This document shows, piece after piece, positions 7,988 to 14,911 of a stretch of DNA of 28,625 nucleotides. The position numbers and the translations under genes are program-made. The notes beneath the pieces were generated by a model. The model ran no database searches. It was not told where the DNA came from and saw nothing but the letters and a program-made list of their open reading frames with translations. Position 1 is the stretch's first letter; each line of letters begins with the position of its first letter. This DNA comes from a virus: positions 1-28,625 of the IMG/VR virus record IMGVR_UViG_3300001596_000054; one strand, given 5' to 3'.

Positions 7988-8937
7988 CTATCGTGCCGCT
8001 GCTTCGATCAGTTTGAAGTTTGCTACTGCGACGACCCAAGTCGGCAGCTGGGCCGTCCTGTACTCGTGCAAGAATTGTCGGGCCGTCGCTGGCTCGATCC
8101 GCGCTTTTGCCTGCTGCTCAAACAATTGGGCATTAGCTGGGTTGAACCAATCCGGATCCGGATCCTTGACACCCCCCATCAGACAGATTGCTACCCCCAC
8201 AGTTGCCAGGGGAGCGGCCTGTCGCGCCTCTATTCGGAGGTCTTCCTGGAGCGCTTCGAGGATTTCGGCACGGCTGCAGTCGAGGAAGTTGCTGAAGGAT
8301 CGGAAGCGGTCGTCGCCGGGGAATCGGGCTGCAAGGCGGTAGTAGGCGATTCGCTGGAAATCTCTGAGGTCGTGTTCGTATCTGACCCAATCGACTTTCC
8401 CTCGTCATCAGGTTTTCCAAACAGAATTTCCTGTATGGTAGCCTGCCACGCCGTTTGCACTTGGGGTGGCAGATCCTGATACTCAGGTAGTGGATCTCCG
8501 GTTACGGCGCTTTTCCCGCCCATCTCTCGACAATAGGCGTTGTAGCCGCGCTCGGCTAACCTGGCTACCTCAACCCCATCTTCTTTTTGCCAGTTCCATC
8601 GCTCGTTTAGGAGGAAATTGGCCAACTCGAAAATCAGATCGCGAGCAATATCCAAATCCTTGATTTTGTTCTGACAGAATTCCCGACGTTCCTTGGCCTC
8701 TTCATCTGGCATCTCTGGCAATGTGCGACAGACTAAGAGGGCTGCTAGAGCGCAGTTGACGTCGAAAACCTTATTCCCATCCCCTGCAGCCTTGGCCTCT
8801 TCATACGCTCTAACCAACGGGATAATCGCTCGTTCTTCCTTTTCGGAGACAAAGCCGCGCTTGACGACGGCGATTTTGCCAACATTATCGTTCCCAACTT
8901 CAACCAATTCGCCAGGTACAGAAGTGAACAAACTCAT
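7988..8937 (-). CDS. Tail assembly chaperone G-T, -1 frameshift fusion product
   Basis: The G-T protein is predicted to consist of residues 1-181 of the G frame, then 135 residues from the -1 frame, for 316 in all. After the GGGAAAG slip site (8395-8401) the -1 frame runs open to a stop at 7988. Just before the site that frame holds two adjacent TGA codons, so it is closed upstream, and it has no good start codon of its own. The extension looks like a real protein, with WVRYEHDLRDFQRIAYYRL, AARFPGDDRF and ARQFLHEYRTAQLPTW. In lambda, G and G-T bind the tape measure protein, G-T bridging it to the tail tube protein; the next gene here is the tape measure. An apparent separate small ORF at 7988..8200 (GTG start) is just the end of this extension. 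Confidence 0.85.
8230..8937 (-). CDS. Tail assembly chaperone G, unshifted product
   Basis: The unshifted product has 235 residues. Residues 1-181 are a compact, mostly helical, charged domain with LVRAYEEAKAAGDGNKVF, LAALLVCRTLPEMPDEEA and LANFLLNERWNW, which fits the N-terminal domain of tail assembly chaperones. The last 54 residues after the slip site are Ser/Thr/Pro-rich and of low complexity. This is expected where the same DNA mainly encodes the -1 frame. The gene begins with an ATGA overlap with the upstream small gene. In lambda-type phages this protein is a catalytic chaperone that is absent from the virion; that role is inferred here. Confidence 0.85.
   Translation of the reverse strand: MSLFTSVPGELVEVGNDNVGKIAVVKRGFVSEKEERAIIPLVRAYEEAKAAGDGNKVFDVNCALAALLVCRTLPEMPDEEAKERREFCQNKIKDLDIARDLIFELANFLLNERWNWQKEDGVEVARLAERGYNAYCREMGGKSAVTGDPLPEYQDLPPQVQTAWQATIQEILFGKPDDEGKSIGSDTNTTSEISSESPTTALQPDSPATTASDPSATSSTAAVPKSSKRSRKTSE
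8395..8401 (-). promoter_or_regulatory. -1 programmed ribosomal frameshift slippery site GGGAAAG
   Basis: Read on the minus strand, the heptamer GGGAAAG sits as G-GGA-AAG in the G frame, exactly the X-XXY-YYZ pattern. To my knowledge the same heptamer drives the lambda G/G-T shift. Two TGA codons in the -1 frame lie just upstream, and the -1 frame is open for 135 codons downstream. Confidence 0.88.
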
Positions 8938-9161
8938 TTTGCTATCTCCAGTGTTATTTGAGAAAGTTGACGTTCATTCCCGAACTTGGGAATGATGACT
9001 TCGATCGGACAACTATCGGGCCGCTCTTTCAGCTGAACCTGTTGACCAGGCCGCACTTGTTGTCTATCTATAAACAACAGCCCCACCCACAAACGATCGT
9101 CCGGTAACCGCTTGCAGCGGCAGGCATAGACACCAGCACCTCTCATCGACGGCAACATCAT
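8934..9161 (-). CDS. Hypothetical small protein between tail tube and chaperone
   Basis: A 75-residue protein of unknown family, basic in its first half (YACRCKRLPDDRLWVGLLF) with the CxC pair at about residues 14-16. The start is set at 9161, where it overlaps the tail tube stop as TGATG; a second ATG follows at 9158. A longer reading to 9209 would lie inside the tail tube gene. Its end overlaps the chaperone start by ATGA. In this slot some siphophages have tail completion or connector proteins, but nothing in the sequence proves this. Confidence 0.6.
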   Translation of the reverse strand: MMLPSMRGAGVYACRCKRLPDDRLWVGLLFIDRQQVRPGQQVQLKERPDSCPIEVIIPKFGNERQLSQITLEIAK

Positions 9162-9949
9162 CAGACTGGTATCGGATGAATGATGCGGACAGCCCCTTGC
9201 CAGCCCCACGACAGATCGTCAGAGATCTTGCCCGATTGGGGGGCAGTCCGAGTTTGCTGAGAGAGTAGGGCGCGGCCCATATGCACCAGCCCCTGTCTGT
9301 AGCTATCGTTGGGTGGTGGTTCCATCCGTACAACCCAGATATATCGGCCCAGTTCAGCGGCGACATGGGCAGTATGGCTCCCGGCATTGTAATAGTAGGC
9401 AATGCCAGAGGCCGCGCCATCTTTGTTACCGCCAGTTGGCACAGCATCTCGGCCCAACCCTGTGTTGAAAGTTTTGGTCTCCTCATTTTGGTAGGTGGGC
9501 GTGATGTCGGCATTGGAGCGATCCCATAAATACGCAATTGCACAGGCTTTTGCACCTGCAGGAATCGTCTCCGGTATCCCCTCACCAGGAACTGAACCCA
9601 GGATGGCATTTAGCCCCCCCACGGTTAACTGGTTCGTGCCAGCCAGAGCCTTTTGAGTCAGCACGCTTATGAACTCGAACCCCTCCACAGTCACCCAACG
9701 ATGTACCTGTCCAATCTGGATGTCCTGGCTCAGGTTAGCAGCAAGGGTGATCGTCGTGCTGCCCTGAGCCACATCTGCTGCACCAACCTCCAGCGTTTGT
9801 ACCTGCAAGAGACCAGAGGGATCGGTGACGACCGGCGATGTCTGCTGACGCGGAGCCATCGCAGCAATATAAACCTGCACCTCCCATCCTGGAGTGGCTT
9901 CATGCTGTACAACCAGGTTCTGCTCTGGCATTAAAAATAAGTTTGCCAT
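9161..9949 (-). CDS. Putative major tail tube protein
   Basis: A 262-residue, acidic to neutral, beta-rich protein without membrane segments lies after the gp37-like gene and before the chaperone and tape measure genes. That is where flexible-tailed phages encode the tail tube subunit. Segments such as STTITLAANLSQDIQIGQVHRWVTVEGFEFISV and the Gly/Thr-rich middle fit a beta-sandwich tube protein. No sheath gene precedes or follows it, which supports a non-contractile tail. I did not recognise a named family, so the assignment rests on context, size and composition. Confidence 0.62.
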   Translation of the reverse strand: MANLFLMPEQNLVVQHEATPGWEVQVYIAAMAPRQQTSPVVTDPSGLLQVQTLEVGAADVAQGSTTITLAANLSQDIQIGQVHRWVTVEGFEFISVLTQKALAGTNQLTVGGLNAILGSVPGEGIPETIPAGAKACAIAYLWDRSNADITPTYQNEETKTFNTGLGRDAVPTGGNKDGAASGIAYYYNAGSHTAHVAAELGRYIWVVRMEPPPNDSYRQGLVHMGRALLSQQTRTAPQSGKISDDLSWGWQGAVRIIHPIPV

Positions 9950-9952
9950 ACC

Positions 9953-10357
9953 CTACCTCTCTTGATATTGGACGCGCTCGAAGGCTAACGTCATCAGATA
10001 AACCCACTTCCCATCGTCTAGTTCGGTGAACTGCGTCCCTCGCCAGAAGCACTTACCCTCCAGGGGCTGGAACCCCGTTAACAAACGACGAGTTTCAATC
10101 AGAACAGGATACGCCTCCTGTGGGCCTCGTGCGTCGTGGAACTCCAACACAAACCGAAACTGCACCTCCTCATCCTGGGTCAGGGTTTGCTGCAGGAGTG
10201 GTTCTGAAAACGTAGACCCGGCATAATAACCGTGCAACCGCATCCGATATGCAGCTGCACCGATCGGGGTCTGCTCTACCTGACACCCCAGATCCCTCAG
10301 CGGAGCCAGACGGTCGTGTAGGGCGTCTGATGCCTGTTGAATCCAATTTTCGGCCAT
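9953..10357 (-). CDS. Mu gp37-like head-tail connector / tail terminator
   Basis: This 134-residue protein begins MAENWIQQASDALHDRLAPL and follows the gp36 homologue, as Mu gp37 follows gp36. Its pattern (short N-terminal helix, then beta strands such as EEVQFRFVLEFHD and KWVYLMTLAFERVQ) fits the minor tail / tail terminator type that closes the tail tube. The start is placed at the ATG at 10357, which overlaps the gp36 stop as TGATG; longer readings would run into gp36. The tail tube gene begins 3 bases after it. Confidence 0.7.
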   Translation of the reverse strand: MAENWIQQASDALHDRLAPLRDLGCQVEQTPIGAAAYRMRLHGYYAGSTFSEPLLQQTLTQDEEVQFRFVLEFHDARGPQEAYPVLIETRRLLTGFQPLEGKCFWRGTQFTELDDGKWVYLMTLAFERVQYQER

Positions 10358-10788
10358 CAGTACCCCCTCAGCGTCGTGGCGCTGAAAATTCGGCCTGGGG
10401 AATGATACGCAGGCATCCCCACCCCCTGGACAGCCTCCTGCTCTGGCTCCGGTACATCCAAAACGGCACGACCGAGCGAAACATCGCGCAGCCAATTCAG
10501 CGTGTCCTCATACCGCTGACGCACATCATCGCTGGGATCGAAGCTGCTCAGCCGATAGCGGGCAATATTGAGGCAGTGGGGTATTAGCTCTGACGGCACT
10601 GTGGCAAAGGGCAAGTTGTAACGCCCTCGCAAATAGGGGTCGATCTCTCGACTGGCTGATTCCAGTGCCTTATCCAGCACTGTGATGTTAACCTGTGTCG
10701 CGGTCGGATTGTCCAAATTCGAAAGCGCCACAGCTTCTGTATCTGTGAACGCTTCCCTAAAATCTTCAATAGTGGCGTACTGAATCAC
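10357..10788 (-). CDS. DUF1320 (Mu gp36-like) head-tail adaptor
   Basis: The 143-residue product matches the DUF1320 / Mu gp36 pattern. It has YATIEDFREAFTDTEAVALSNLD near the start, ALESASREIDPYLRGRYNLPF (about residues 43-63) and LIPHCLNIARYRLSSFDPSDDVRQRYEDTLNWL (about 70-102). These helical proteins attach to the portal vertex and connect head to tail. The start is the GTG at 10788, which overlaps the upstream stop as GTGA and has GGAGG seven bases before it. A GTG two codons earlier is too close to that site. Confidence 0.88.
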   Translation of the reverse strand: MIQYATIEDFREAFTDTEAVALSNLDNPTATQVNITVLDKALESASREIDPYLRGRYNLPFATVPSELIPHCLNIARYRLSSFDPSDDVRQRYEDTLNWLRDVSLGRAVLDVPEPEQEAVQGVGMPAYHSPGRIFSATTLRGY

Positions 10789-11123
10789 AGCCACACCTCC
10801 AGACCATCCACGATCTCAGCCCATTGGTCATCGGTGAGACCAACAACCTGTCGCGCCGCTGGCAGGCTCTCAAATGGCCGCGCTTTCATCAGGTCGCGGG
10901 CTTTGACATCACCAATATATTTCAAGCCCTTCAGCTGCTCTAGCGTTGCTGTGTTGAGATTCAACCTGACAGGATCATCGGGAGTGTCGTCGATTGGGTC
11001 GGGTTCCAGGAGACGACTCAGTACTCTGGCCTCATCTGCCGTCAACTCCACTGTGTCGCCAGGGCCGTAGGTCTGACCTTTCAATAGCAGGGTATTCGCA
11101 TTCCGCGTCAGTCTCCAGAGCAT
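10785..11123 (-). CDS. Small head protein with helix-hairpin-helix domain (gp35 position)
   Basis: A 112-residue protein between the capsid and gp36 genes, the slot of Mu gp35. Residues 1-35 contain KGQTYGPGDTVELTADEA, typical of small DUF-type proteins at this position in Mu-like phages. The C-terminal half (about 53-112) is a helix-hairpin-helix domain of the ComEA sort: LNLNTATLEQLKGLKYIGDVKA followed by a second helical hairpin. Such domains usually bind DNA without sequence preference, so contact with packaged DNA near the portal is possible. The start at 11123 is preceded by a GGGGGA ribosome-binding site. Confidence 0.78.
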   Translation of the reverse strand: MLWRLTRNANTLLLKGQTYGPGDTVELTADEARVLSRLLEPDPIDDTPDDPVRLNLNTATLEQLKGLKYIGDVKARDLMKARPFESLPAARQVVGLTDDQWAEIVDGLEVWL

Positions 11124-11132
11124 GGATCCCCC

Positions 11133-12059
11133 CTACGAAAACGCATTTTCGATGAATGCACCAGCAAATGGAGCAATCACCAACTCTCTGACAGCTTCAC
11201 CTGCCCGAACATTTCGACCGCCCCGCATCCCAATATTTCCATCCTCGATCGTCCCTGCGATCTGCTGACCGAATTGGGCAGTCAACATAAACGTTGCCTC
11301 TCCCTGAGTCAGAGCGCCTAGAGGCGAACGATAATGAAAGGCGATATGGTTGCCCCATAGTCTCTGGATATCGACAGGTTGGCCCTTGAGCGCCATGTTT
11401 CCTCTGGCCTCACCGACCAGGATCTCATCCACCTCCAGCCAGTCCGCAACGTCCTGGATCGTAAGATTTTTCGTGTCCCCAACCTGTCCCCGAATGTCGG
11501 CAATAACCTTGGGATTGCGGCGGAATTTAGTCCAACCAGATCGACCAAAAATCGCCAGATTGGGTCGGACTAGGCATTTATCCAGTAGCGGTAGGATAAC
11601 CCCACCAGGGTCGGAATTCGTGTAGTCGTCAAATTGGTCTGTTGAACTACCCAACGTCACCACGTAGTCAGACACATACGATGCTGCGTTGAATGCGATG
11701 TCGGCAACCCGCTTCTCCCGATTAAGTTTGACTGTGTTCATGGTGAGCATCACAGCCTGTGCCATCGGATCCTGACCCTCAGCCGCGTTCTCAACGTCAG
11801 AATTCGGCACTGGCGAATCGAGGGCGTGGTCGGTGGTCGTGGCCTCTTTCCGTGTCGTTGTATATTCGATTTTGTTCGGTGCTGACGTGCGTCCTACTGT
11901 GTCATCAACCAGGTTGAACGCCTGAGCAACGTCATATTCATCCCAGTCGAACAGTTCCCGCTTCACGGGTCGTCGGGGTGATACACCGTCAGCGATCATT
12001 TTGCCATTTTTGTATGCAATAGCAATTGCCGTATAATCCGGAACTACTTGAAACGGCAT
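11133..12059 (-). CDS. Major capsid protein
   Basis: A 308-residue protein follows the protease/scaffold and decoration genes and precedes the connector genes, which is the place of Mu gpT. It has TMNTVKLNREKRVADIAFNA (about residues 105-125), NLAIFGRSGWTKFRRNPKVIADI (about 168-190) and TIQDVADWLEVDEILVGEAR (about 200-220), strings seen in major capsid proteins of transposable siphophages. A strong AGGAGG at 12068-12073, overlapping the previous stop codon, lies 8 bases before the ATG and fits high expression. The fold is probably HK97-like by family knowledge. Confidence 0.85.
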   Translation of the reverse strand: MPFQVVPDYTAIAIAYKNGKMIADGVSPRRPVKRELFDWDEYDVAQAFNLVDDTVGRTSAPNKIEYTTTRKEATTTDHALDSPVPNSDVENAAEGQDPMAQAVMLTMNTVKLNREKRVADIAFNAASYVSDYVVTLGSSTDQFDDYTNSDPGGVILPLLDKCLVRPNLAIFGRSGWTKFRRNPKVIADIRGQVGDTKNLTIQDVADWLEVDEILVGEARGNMALKGQPVDIQRLWGNHIAFHYRSPLGALTQGEATFMLTAQFGQQIAGTIEDGNIGMRGGRNVRAGEAVRELVIAPFAGAFIENAFS

Positions 12060-12071
12060 GATATCAACCTC

Positions 12072-12428
12072 CTACAGTTGCCCGGGGGCAATGATATATG
12101 GGATAACGGCACCTGCAGGCCCAGCAGTTTCCGCAAACCCGATAATCCGGTCGCCAGCCACGGCCAAAACACCCTGACCGTTGACGTCAGAGGTAATCGG
12201 GTCGCCAGCAGCAACCGTCCCGCCTAGTTGCACCTCAGAGACGCCAACACGGGCAACCTCACAGGTCATACCCGGCTGACCCCCCAAAATGTTAATCGCT
12301 CCGATGAGCGGATCGGTCGGTGCAGTCGCCTTGACGACCTCATTCCCTGCCAACCCTGGCTTCACAATCAGGTATGGATCGATCGCTTCTGCTGCCGTAT
12401 AAGCTTTGTTCAGCAAATCGTTTTTCAC
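12072..12428 (-). CDS. Capsid decoration protein (DUF2190-like)
   Basis: A 118-residue, small, Gly/Ala/Val-rich beta protein between protease and capsid genes. Strings such as PYLIVKPGLAGNEVVKATAPTDPLIGA, AAGDPITSDVNGQGVLAV and RIIGFAETAGPAG match the DUF2190 / head decoration type, which coats the capsid surface. The start is a GTG at 12428 that overlaps the protease stop (GTGA). No ATG occurs at the beginning. Confidence 0.82.
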   Translation of the reverse strand: MKNDLLNKAYTAAEAIDPYLIVKPGLAGNEVVKATAPTDPLIGAINILGGQPGMTCEVARVGVSEVQLGGTVAAGDPITSDVNGQGVLAVAGDRIIGFAETAGPAGAVIPYIIAPGQL

Positions 12429-13432
12429 GCCTGCGCCTCCCGTTTTCTCAGAATCGATAGCGCCTCAGCCACATCGCTAGCCTCGCCTTTTTCAACCAGC
12501 TCGACCAGTTGTTTGGCTCTGGCATCAGGATCGGAGGCAGGAGGATCCGGTACGTCATCACCTGGGGCAACCTCGTTAAAGTTGACGATGCCCTTCGGCA
12601 AATCGCCGAGCAGTTTCTGCCACCCCTGACGTGGGGACAGCTGCACCGTCTTGCCGTCAGCCTCAGCAAAATCGACTGTGACCTCAGTCCCATTCGGGGT
12701 CGCCATCAAACAATCCACTACCCGCGATTTAAACGCGGGTGGGATCCGCAGATCGTTCGGATTGCTAGGATTGCACAACCCCTCAGCAAAAGAGACTATA
12801 TCGCGGCGATCGGCTTCTGCCTCTCGCTCCGCTAATTGCTGTTCACGTTCAGATAACGTTTTTTCTCGTTCAGATAAATCCACTGTACTGTTCCATTTTG
12901 ATTGACTGTCCTTTCGTTGAGTAGGGGATGTCTCCAGGCTGGGATCCCAGCCTGGAGAGGGCCCATTTTCAACGTCGTTCCGTTTTGTTGAAAATTCTTG
13001 TTCCGACAATTCAACAATGACGATACCTTCTTCGGTGGAATCATTAAAGTTGATGGGATTCAAGCCTTTGATTGCGGGTGGCTGTGCGCCCAACACTGCA
13101 AGATGCCTGAAATAGCATTGTCCGGGTGCAGGGTTGTTGGGGTGACCCGGCATGTAGAAACTAGCGCTGACTTTTTTGTAGCGACCTGCCTGCATTAGCT
13201 CGGCGAAATCTGCATCGATCTGTCGGGGGGATGCCTGGAGGGTAGAGCCATTTAGAGATAGCGCCTCAATCCACCCATAGGCAGGCTCGTTGTCTCTGGG
13301 ATGACCGATTACGATCGGGGCCTCATGCAGCGTCGGATCGTAGGATTCAACGGCTTCCTGCAGCTGAACCAGGCCGATTCCTGCGGCTTTTGAAACCTTA
13401 TTTACCCTACAGATCTGCCACCATTTCGTCAT
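12425..13432 (-). CDS. Mu I-like prohead protease with C-terminal scaffold
   Basis: The 335-residue product resembles Mu gpI: an N-terminal protease domain and a C-terminal scaffold part. The first 130 residues contain HEAPIVIGHPRDNEPAYGWI (36-55), YKKVSASFYMPG (85-96, probable catalytic Ser region around S89/S91) and YFRHLAVLGAQPPAIKGL (107-124, conserved His110). Residues 185-215 are a coiled coil with repeated LSERE/LAERE units, fitting an internal scaffold. In Mu a shorter scaffold (Z) is made from the same gene; no clear internal start was confirmed here. The gene starts just after the putative late promoter at 13462-13510. A 28-bp perfect palindrome (12931-12958) lies in the linker (residues 159-168) and a 7-bp-arm hairpin at 12720-12740. 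Confidence 0.9.
   Translation of the reverse strand: MTKWWQICRVNKVSKAAGIGLVQLQEAVESYDPTLHEAPIVIGHPRDNEPAYGWIEALSLNGSTLQASPRQIDADFAELMQAGRYKKVSASFYMPGHPNNPAPGQCYFRHLAVLGAQPPAIKGLNPINFNDSTEEGIVIVELSEQEFSTKRNDVENGPSPGWDPSLETSPTQRKDSQSKWNSTVDLSEREKTLSEREQQLAEREAEADRRDIVSFAEGLCNPSNPNDLRIPPAFKSRVVDCLMATPNGTEVTVDFAEADGKTVQLSPRQGWQKLLGDLPKGIVNFNEVAPGDDVPDPPASDPDARAKQLVELVEKGEASDVAEALSILRKREAQA
12931..12958. repeat. 28-bp perfect palindrome inside the protease gene
   Basis: The left half TCTCCAGGCTGGGA (12931-12944) is followed directly by its exact reverse complement (12945-12958). It is in frame and encodes SPGWDPSLET in the linker between protease domain and scaffold coiled coil. A perfect 28-bp palindrome is not expected by chance in a window of this size. 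Confidence 0.95.
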
Positions 13433-13461
13433 CGCCGTTCTACCTAAAATTGGTGTCGTTG

Positions 13462-13510
13462 AATCTAACTTACCAGGCGCGATCCGAGTTTTCAGACCAG
13501 ACGCTAAACA
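13462..13510 (-). promoter_or_regulatory. Putative activator-dependent late promoter (PI-like) upstream of the protease gene
   Basis: The element GTTTTCAGACCAGACGCTAAACA on the plus strand is at 13488-13510 and is repeated with one mismatch at 20819-20841. On the minus strand its 19-base core is TGTTTAGCGTCTGGTCTGA, with a tandem GTCTG-GTCTG. About 20-30 bases downstream are weak -10-like hexamers, TAAGTT (13467-13472) and TAGATT (13462-13467). The protease start lies 30 bases further on. The element sits in the only large intergenic gap (13433-13553). Mu has a C-activated promoter, PI, at this place. Confidence 0.6.
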
Positions 13511-13553
13511 ATTCCAGCGTACATCCCAAACCCGCCGATCCTAGATAGGACGT

Positions 13554-14120
13554 TTAAGCTCTTGGCCTCCAGAACTCAACTACGATCTGACCCATCTCCT
13601 GAATCTCCTGGTCATTGAATCCCAGGTAAGGCCGCGCCGGGATCTCATGCTCGCTGGCTCCAATCGTCGCCTCTTGGACAAAATTGCTTTTGCCCTTTTT
13701 CACGAACTGGCGACCGGGTCGGCCCGTCCGCTTATCGATTTTGAAAAACAAGTTGGCCTTACGAGCCCTGCGTTTCACCCGACCGCCGAACTGGTGGATC
13801 GCAGCATAGGGTCTGTTCGTACCCCACACCACACCATCTCGATCGACCCGGTAAACGATCGTCCGCCGTAGGTCGCCATCCTGCTGCAGGATTTTCAACC
13901 GTTTCCCGCGCCGCGCCTTGGTTTTAACGGTGGAACGTGCTAGAGGTCGCCATGGCTGACCCTGCGGATCGGTCTGAGTTTTAAATCGGCGATCGATGCG
14001 AGTCAGACCATACTCGCCAATATTTTTCAGAGCAGCCGATAGGTTCTGACCCTGCAGCGGCGCGAAAAATGCCGTCAGTTGGGCGCTGTCGATTTCTGCT
14101 GTGATTGCTGCCCCTGCCAT
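13554..14120 (-). CDS. Phage virion morphogenesis protein (Mu gpG-like)
   Basis: A 188-residue protein with the signature of the virion morphogenesis / Mu gpG family: ALKNIGEYGLTRIDRRFKTQTDPQGQPWRPL (about residues 29-60), ILQQDGDLRRTIVYRVDRDGVVWGTNRPYAAIHQFGG (77-113) and IPARPYLGF (about 160-168). In related phages the family acts in head-tail joining or tail completion. The start at 14120 overlaps the gp30 stop as TGATG. Its stop is followed by the 121-base gap with the putative late promoter, so it ends a transcription unit or is read through into the protease operon. Confidence 0.9.
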   Translation of the reverse strand: MAGAAITAEIDSAQLTAFFAPLQGQNLSAALKNIGEYGLTRIDRRFKTQTDPQGQPWRPLARSTVKTKARRGKRLKILQQDGDLRRTIVYRVDRDGVVWGTNRPYAAIHQFGGRVKRRARKANLFFKIDKRTGRPGRQFVKKGKSNFVQEATIGASEHEIPARPYLGFNDQEIQEMGQIVVEFWRPRA

Positions 14121-14911
14121 CAGCTCAATCCCCGCTGCTCCATATCCGACTGAAACTGTTGCCGGATCCCATCCGGTAACCGTGCCATCACGTCATCCAA
14201 TACCTCGCGCCGCTGTTCCAGCCGCGAACGTCCAGGACTATTGGCAAACGCAGGCGATGCCTCGTACCTGGCCAACGCTTTGCGGCCATCCGGCCCGGTG
14301 ACTTCAACTGTTGAGCCGATCTCTGGTGCGGTATCCGGCCCCGACTTGCCGAGCCGTGCCAGATCGCGATCAGACAGCGACACCACTCGACAGCCACAAC
14401 CCCAATCCGTTGGCGGGTACATCGTGTCCCAGAAGGGATCGTCTGCCGCAAACACCTGGCCGTCCAGGGCTAGATGCTCTGGGCGGGCGTGGGGAGCATC
14501 GCTATGCACCCATTGCAGATAGGGACGGCTGGCCAGCACATCCGGATCGTGTTGTTGTTCCCATCGGCCCGCCGCGTAGGCGGTAGCCAGGTTGGTGCCG
14601 TAGATCGTGTTTGCCCGCCAATCCCGCCCCCCTTTGAAATTCCAACCATGGTTGGTCGCAATCTGTTCAAAATTTTTGGTGAATTCTTCACGGGTAATCG
14701 CCTCCCCACCCTCTCCATCGCCGCCTATGGCGCGTTCCACCTCGGCCCGCAGATCGGCCAGCAACTGGGCTTTGGCCGCGCCTGCGACCACAAACGCCCA
14801 GTCATGTTCCTCTGCCAGCATATCGTCCCAACGTTCGGTCGGGACATTCGCTTTGCCGCGAAGGAATTCGATCGCCTGAGCGAACCCCAGAGTACGGTAT
14901 TGAGCATCCAT
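14120..14911 (-). CDS. Head morphogenesis protein (Mu gp30 / gpF-like)
   Basis: The 263-residue product has the Mu F-type head domain: WRANTIYGTNLATAYAAGRWEQ (about residues 102-123), YLQWVHSDAPHARPEHLALDGQVFAADDPFWDTMYPPTDWGCGCRV (about 135-180) including the CxC pair. Family members are minor capsid proteins needed for head assembly, often bound at the portal. The start is set at the ATG at 14911, which has AGGAGGG seven bases upstream and overlaps the portal stop (TGATG). A GTG one codon earlier is possible but poorly spaced. Confidence 0.92.
   Translation of the reverse strand: MDAQYRTLGFAQAIEFLRGKANVPTERWDDMLAEEHDWAFVVAGAAKAQLLADLRAEVERAIGGDGEGGEAITREEFTKNFEQIATNHGWNFKGGRDWRANTIYGTNLATAYAAGRWEQQHDPDVLASRPYLQWVHSDAPHARPEHLALDGQVFAADDPFWDTMYPPTDWGCGCRVVSLSDRDLARLGKSGPDTAPEIGSTVEVTGPDGRKALARYEASPAFANSPGRSRLEQRREVLDDVMARLPDGIRQQFQSDMEQRGLS

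Noticed and set aside
8133-8420. A third-frame 95-codon minus-strand ORF across the G/G-T overlap
   Set aside because: Its product is Pro/Arg-rich without recognisable protein features. The G and -1 frames already explain the region.
7793-8479. A 228-codon plus-strand ORF
   Set aside because: It is antisense to the tape measure start and the dual-coded chaperone region. Length there reflects coding constraint on the other strand; no ribosome-binding or family signal was seen.
11136-11151. Hairpin CGAAAA-CGCA-TTTTCG at the end of the capsid gene as a terminator
   Set aside because: The stem is only 6 bp and AT-rich, and no T-run follows on the minus strand. The next gene starts 10 bases later.
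14642-14655. 14-bp palindrome CCAACCATGGTTGG
   Set aside because: One or two palindromes of this length are expected by chance in a window this long.
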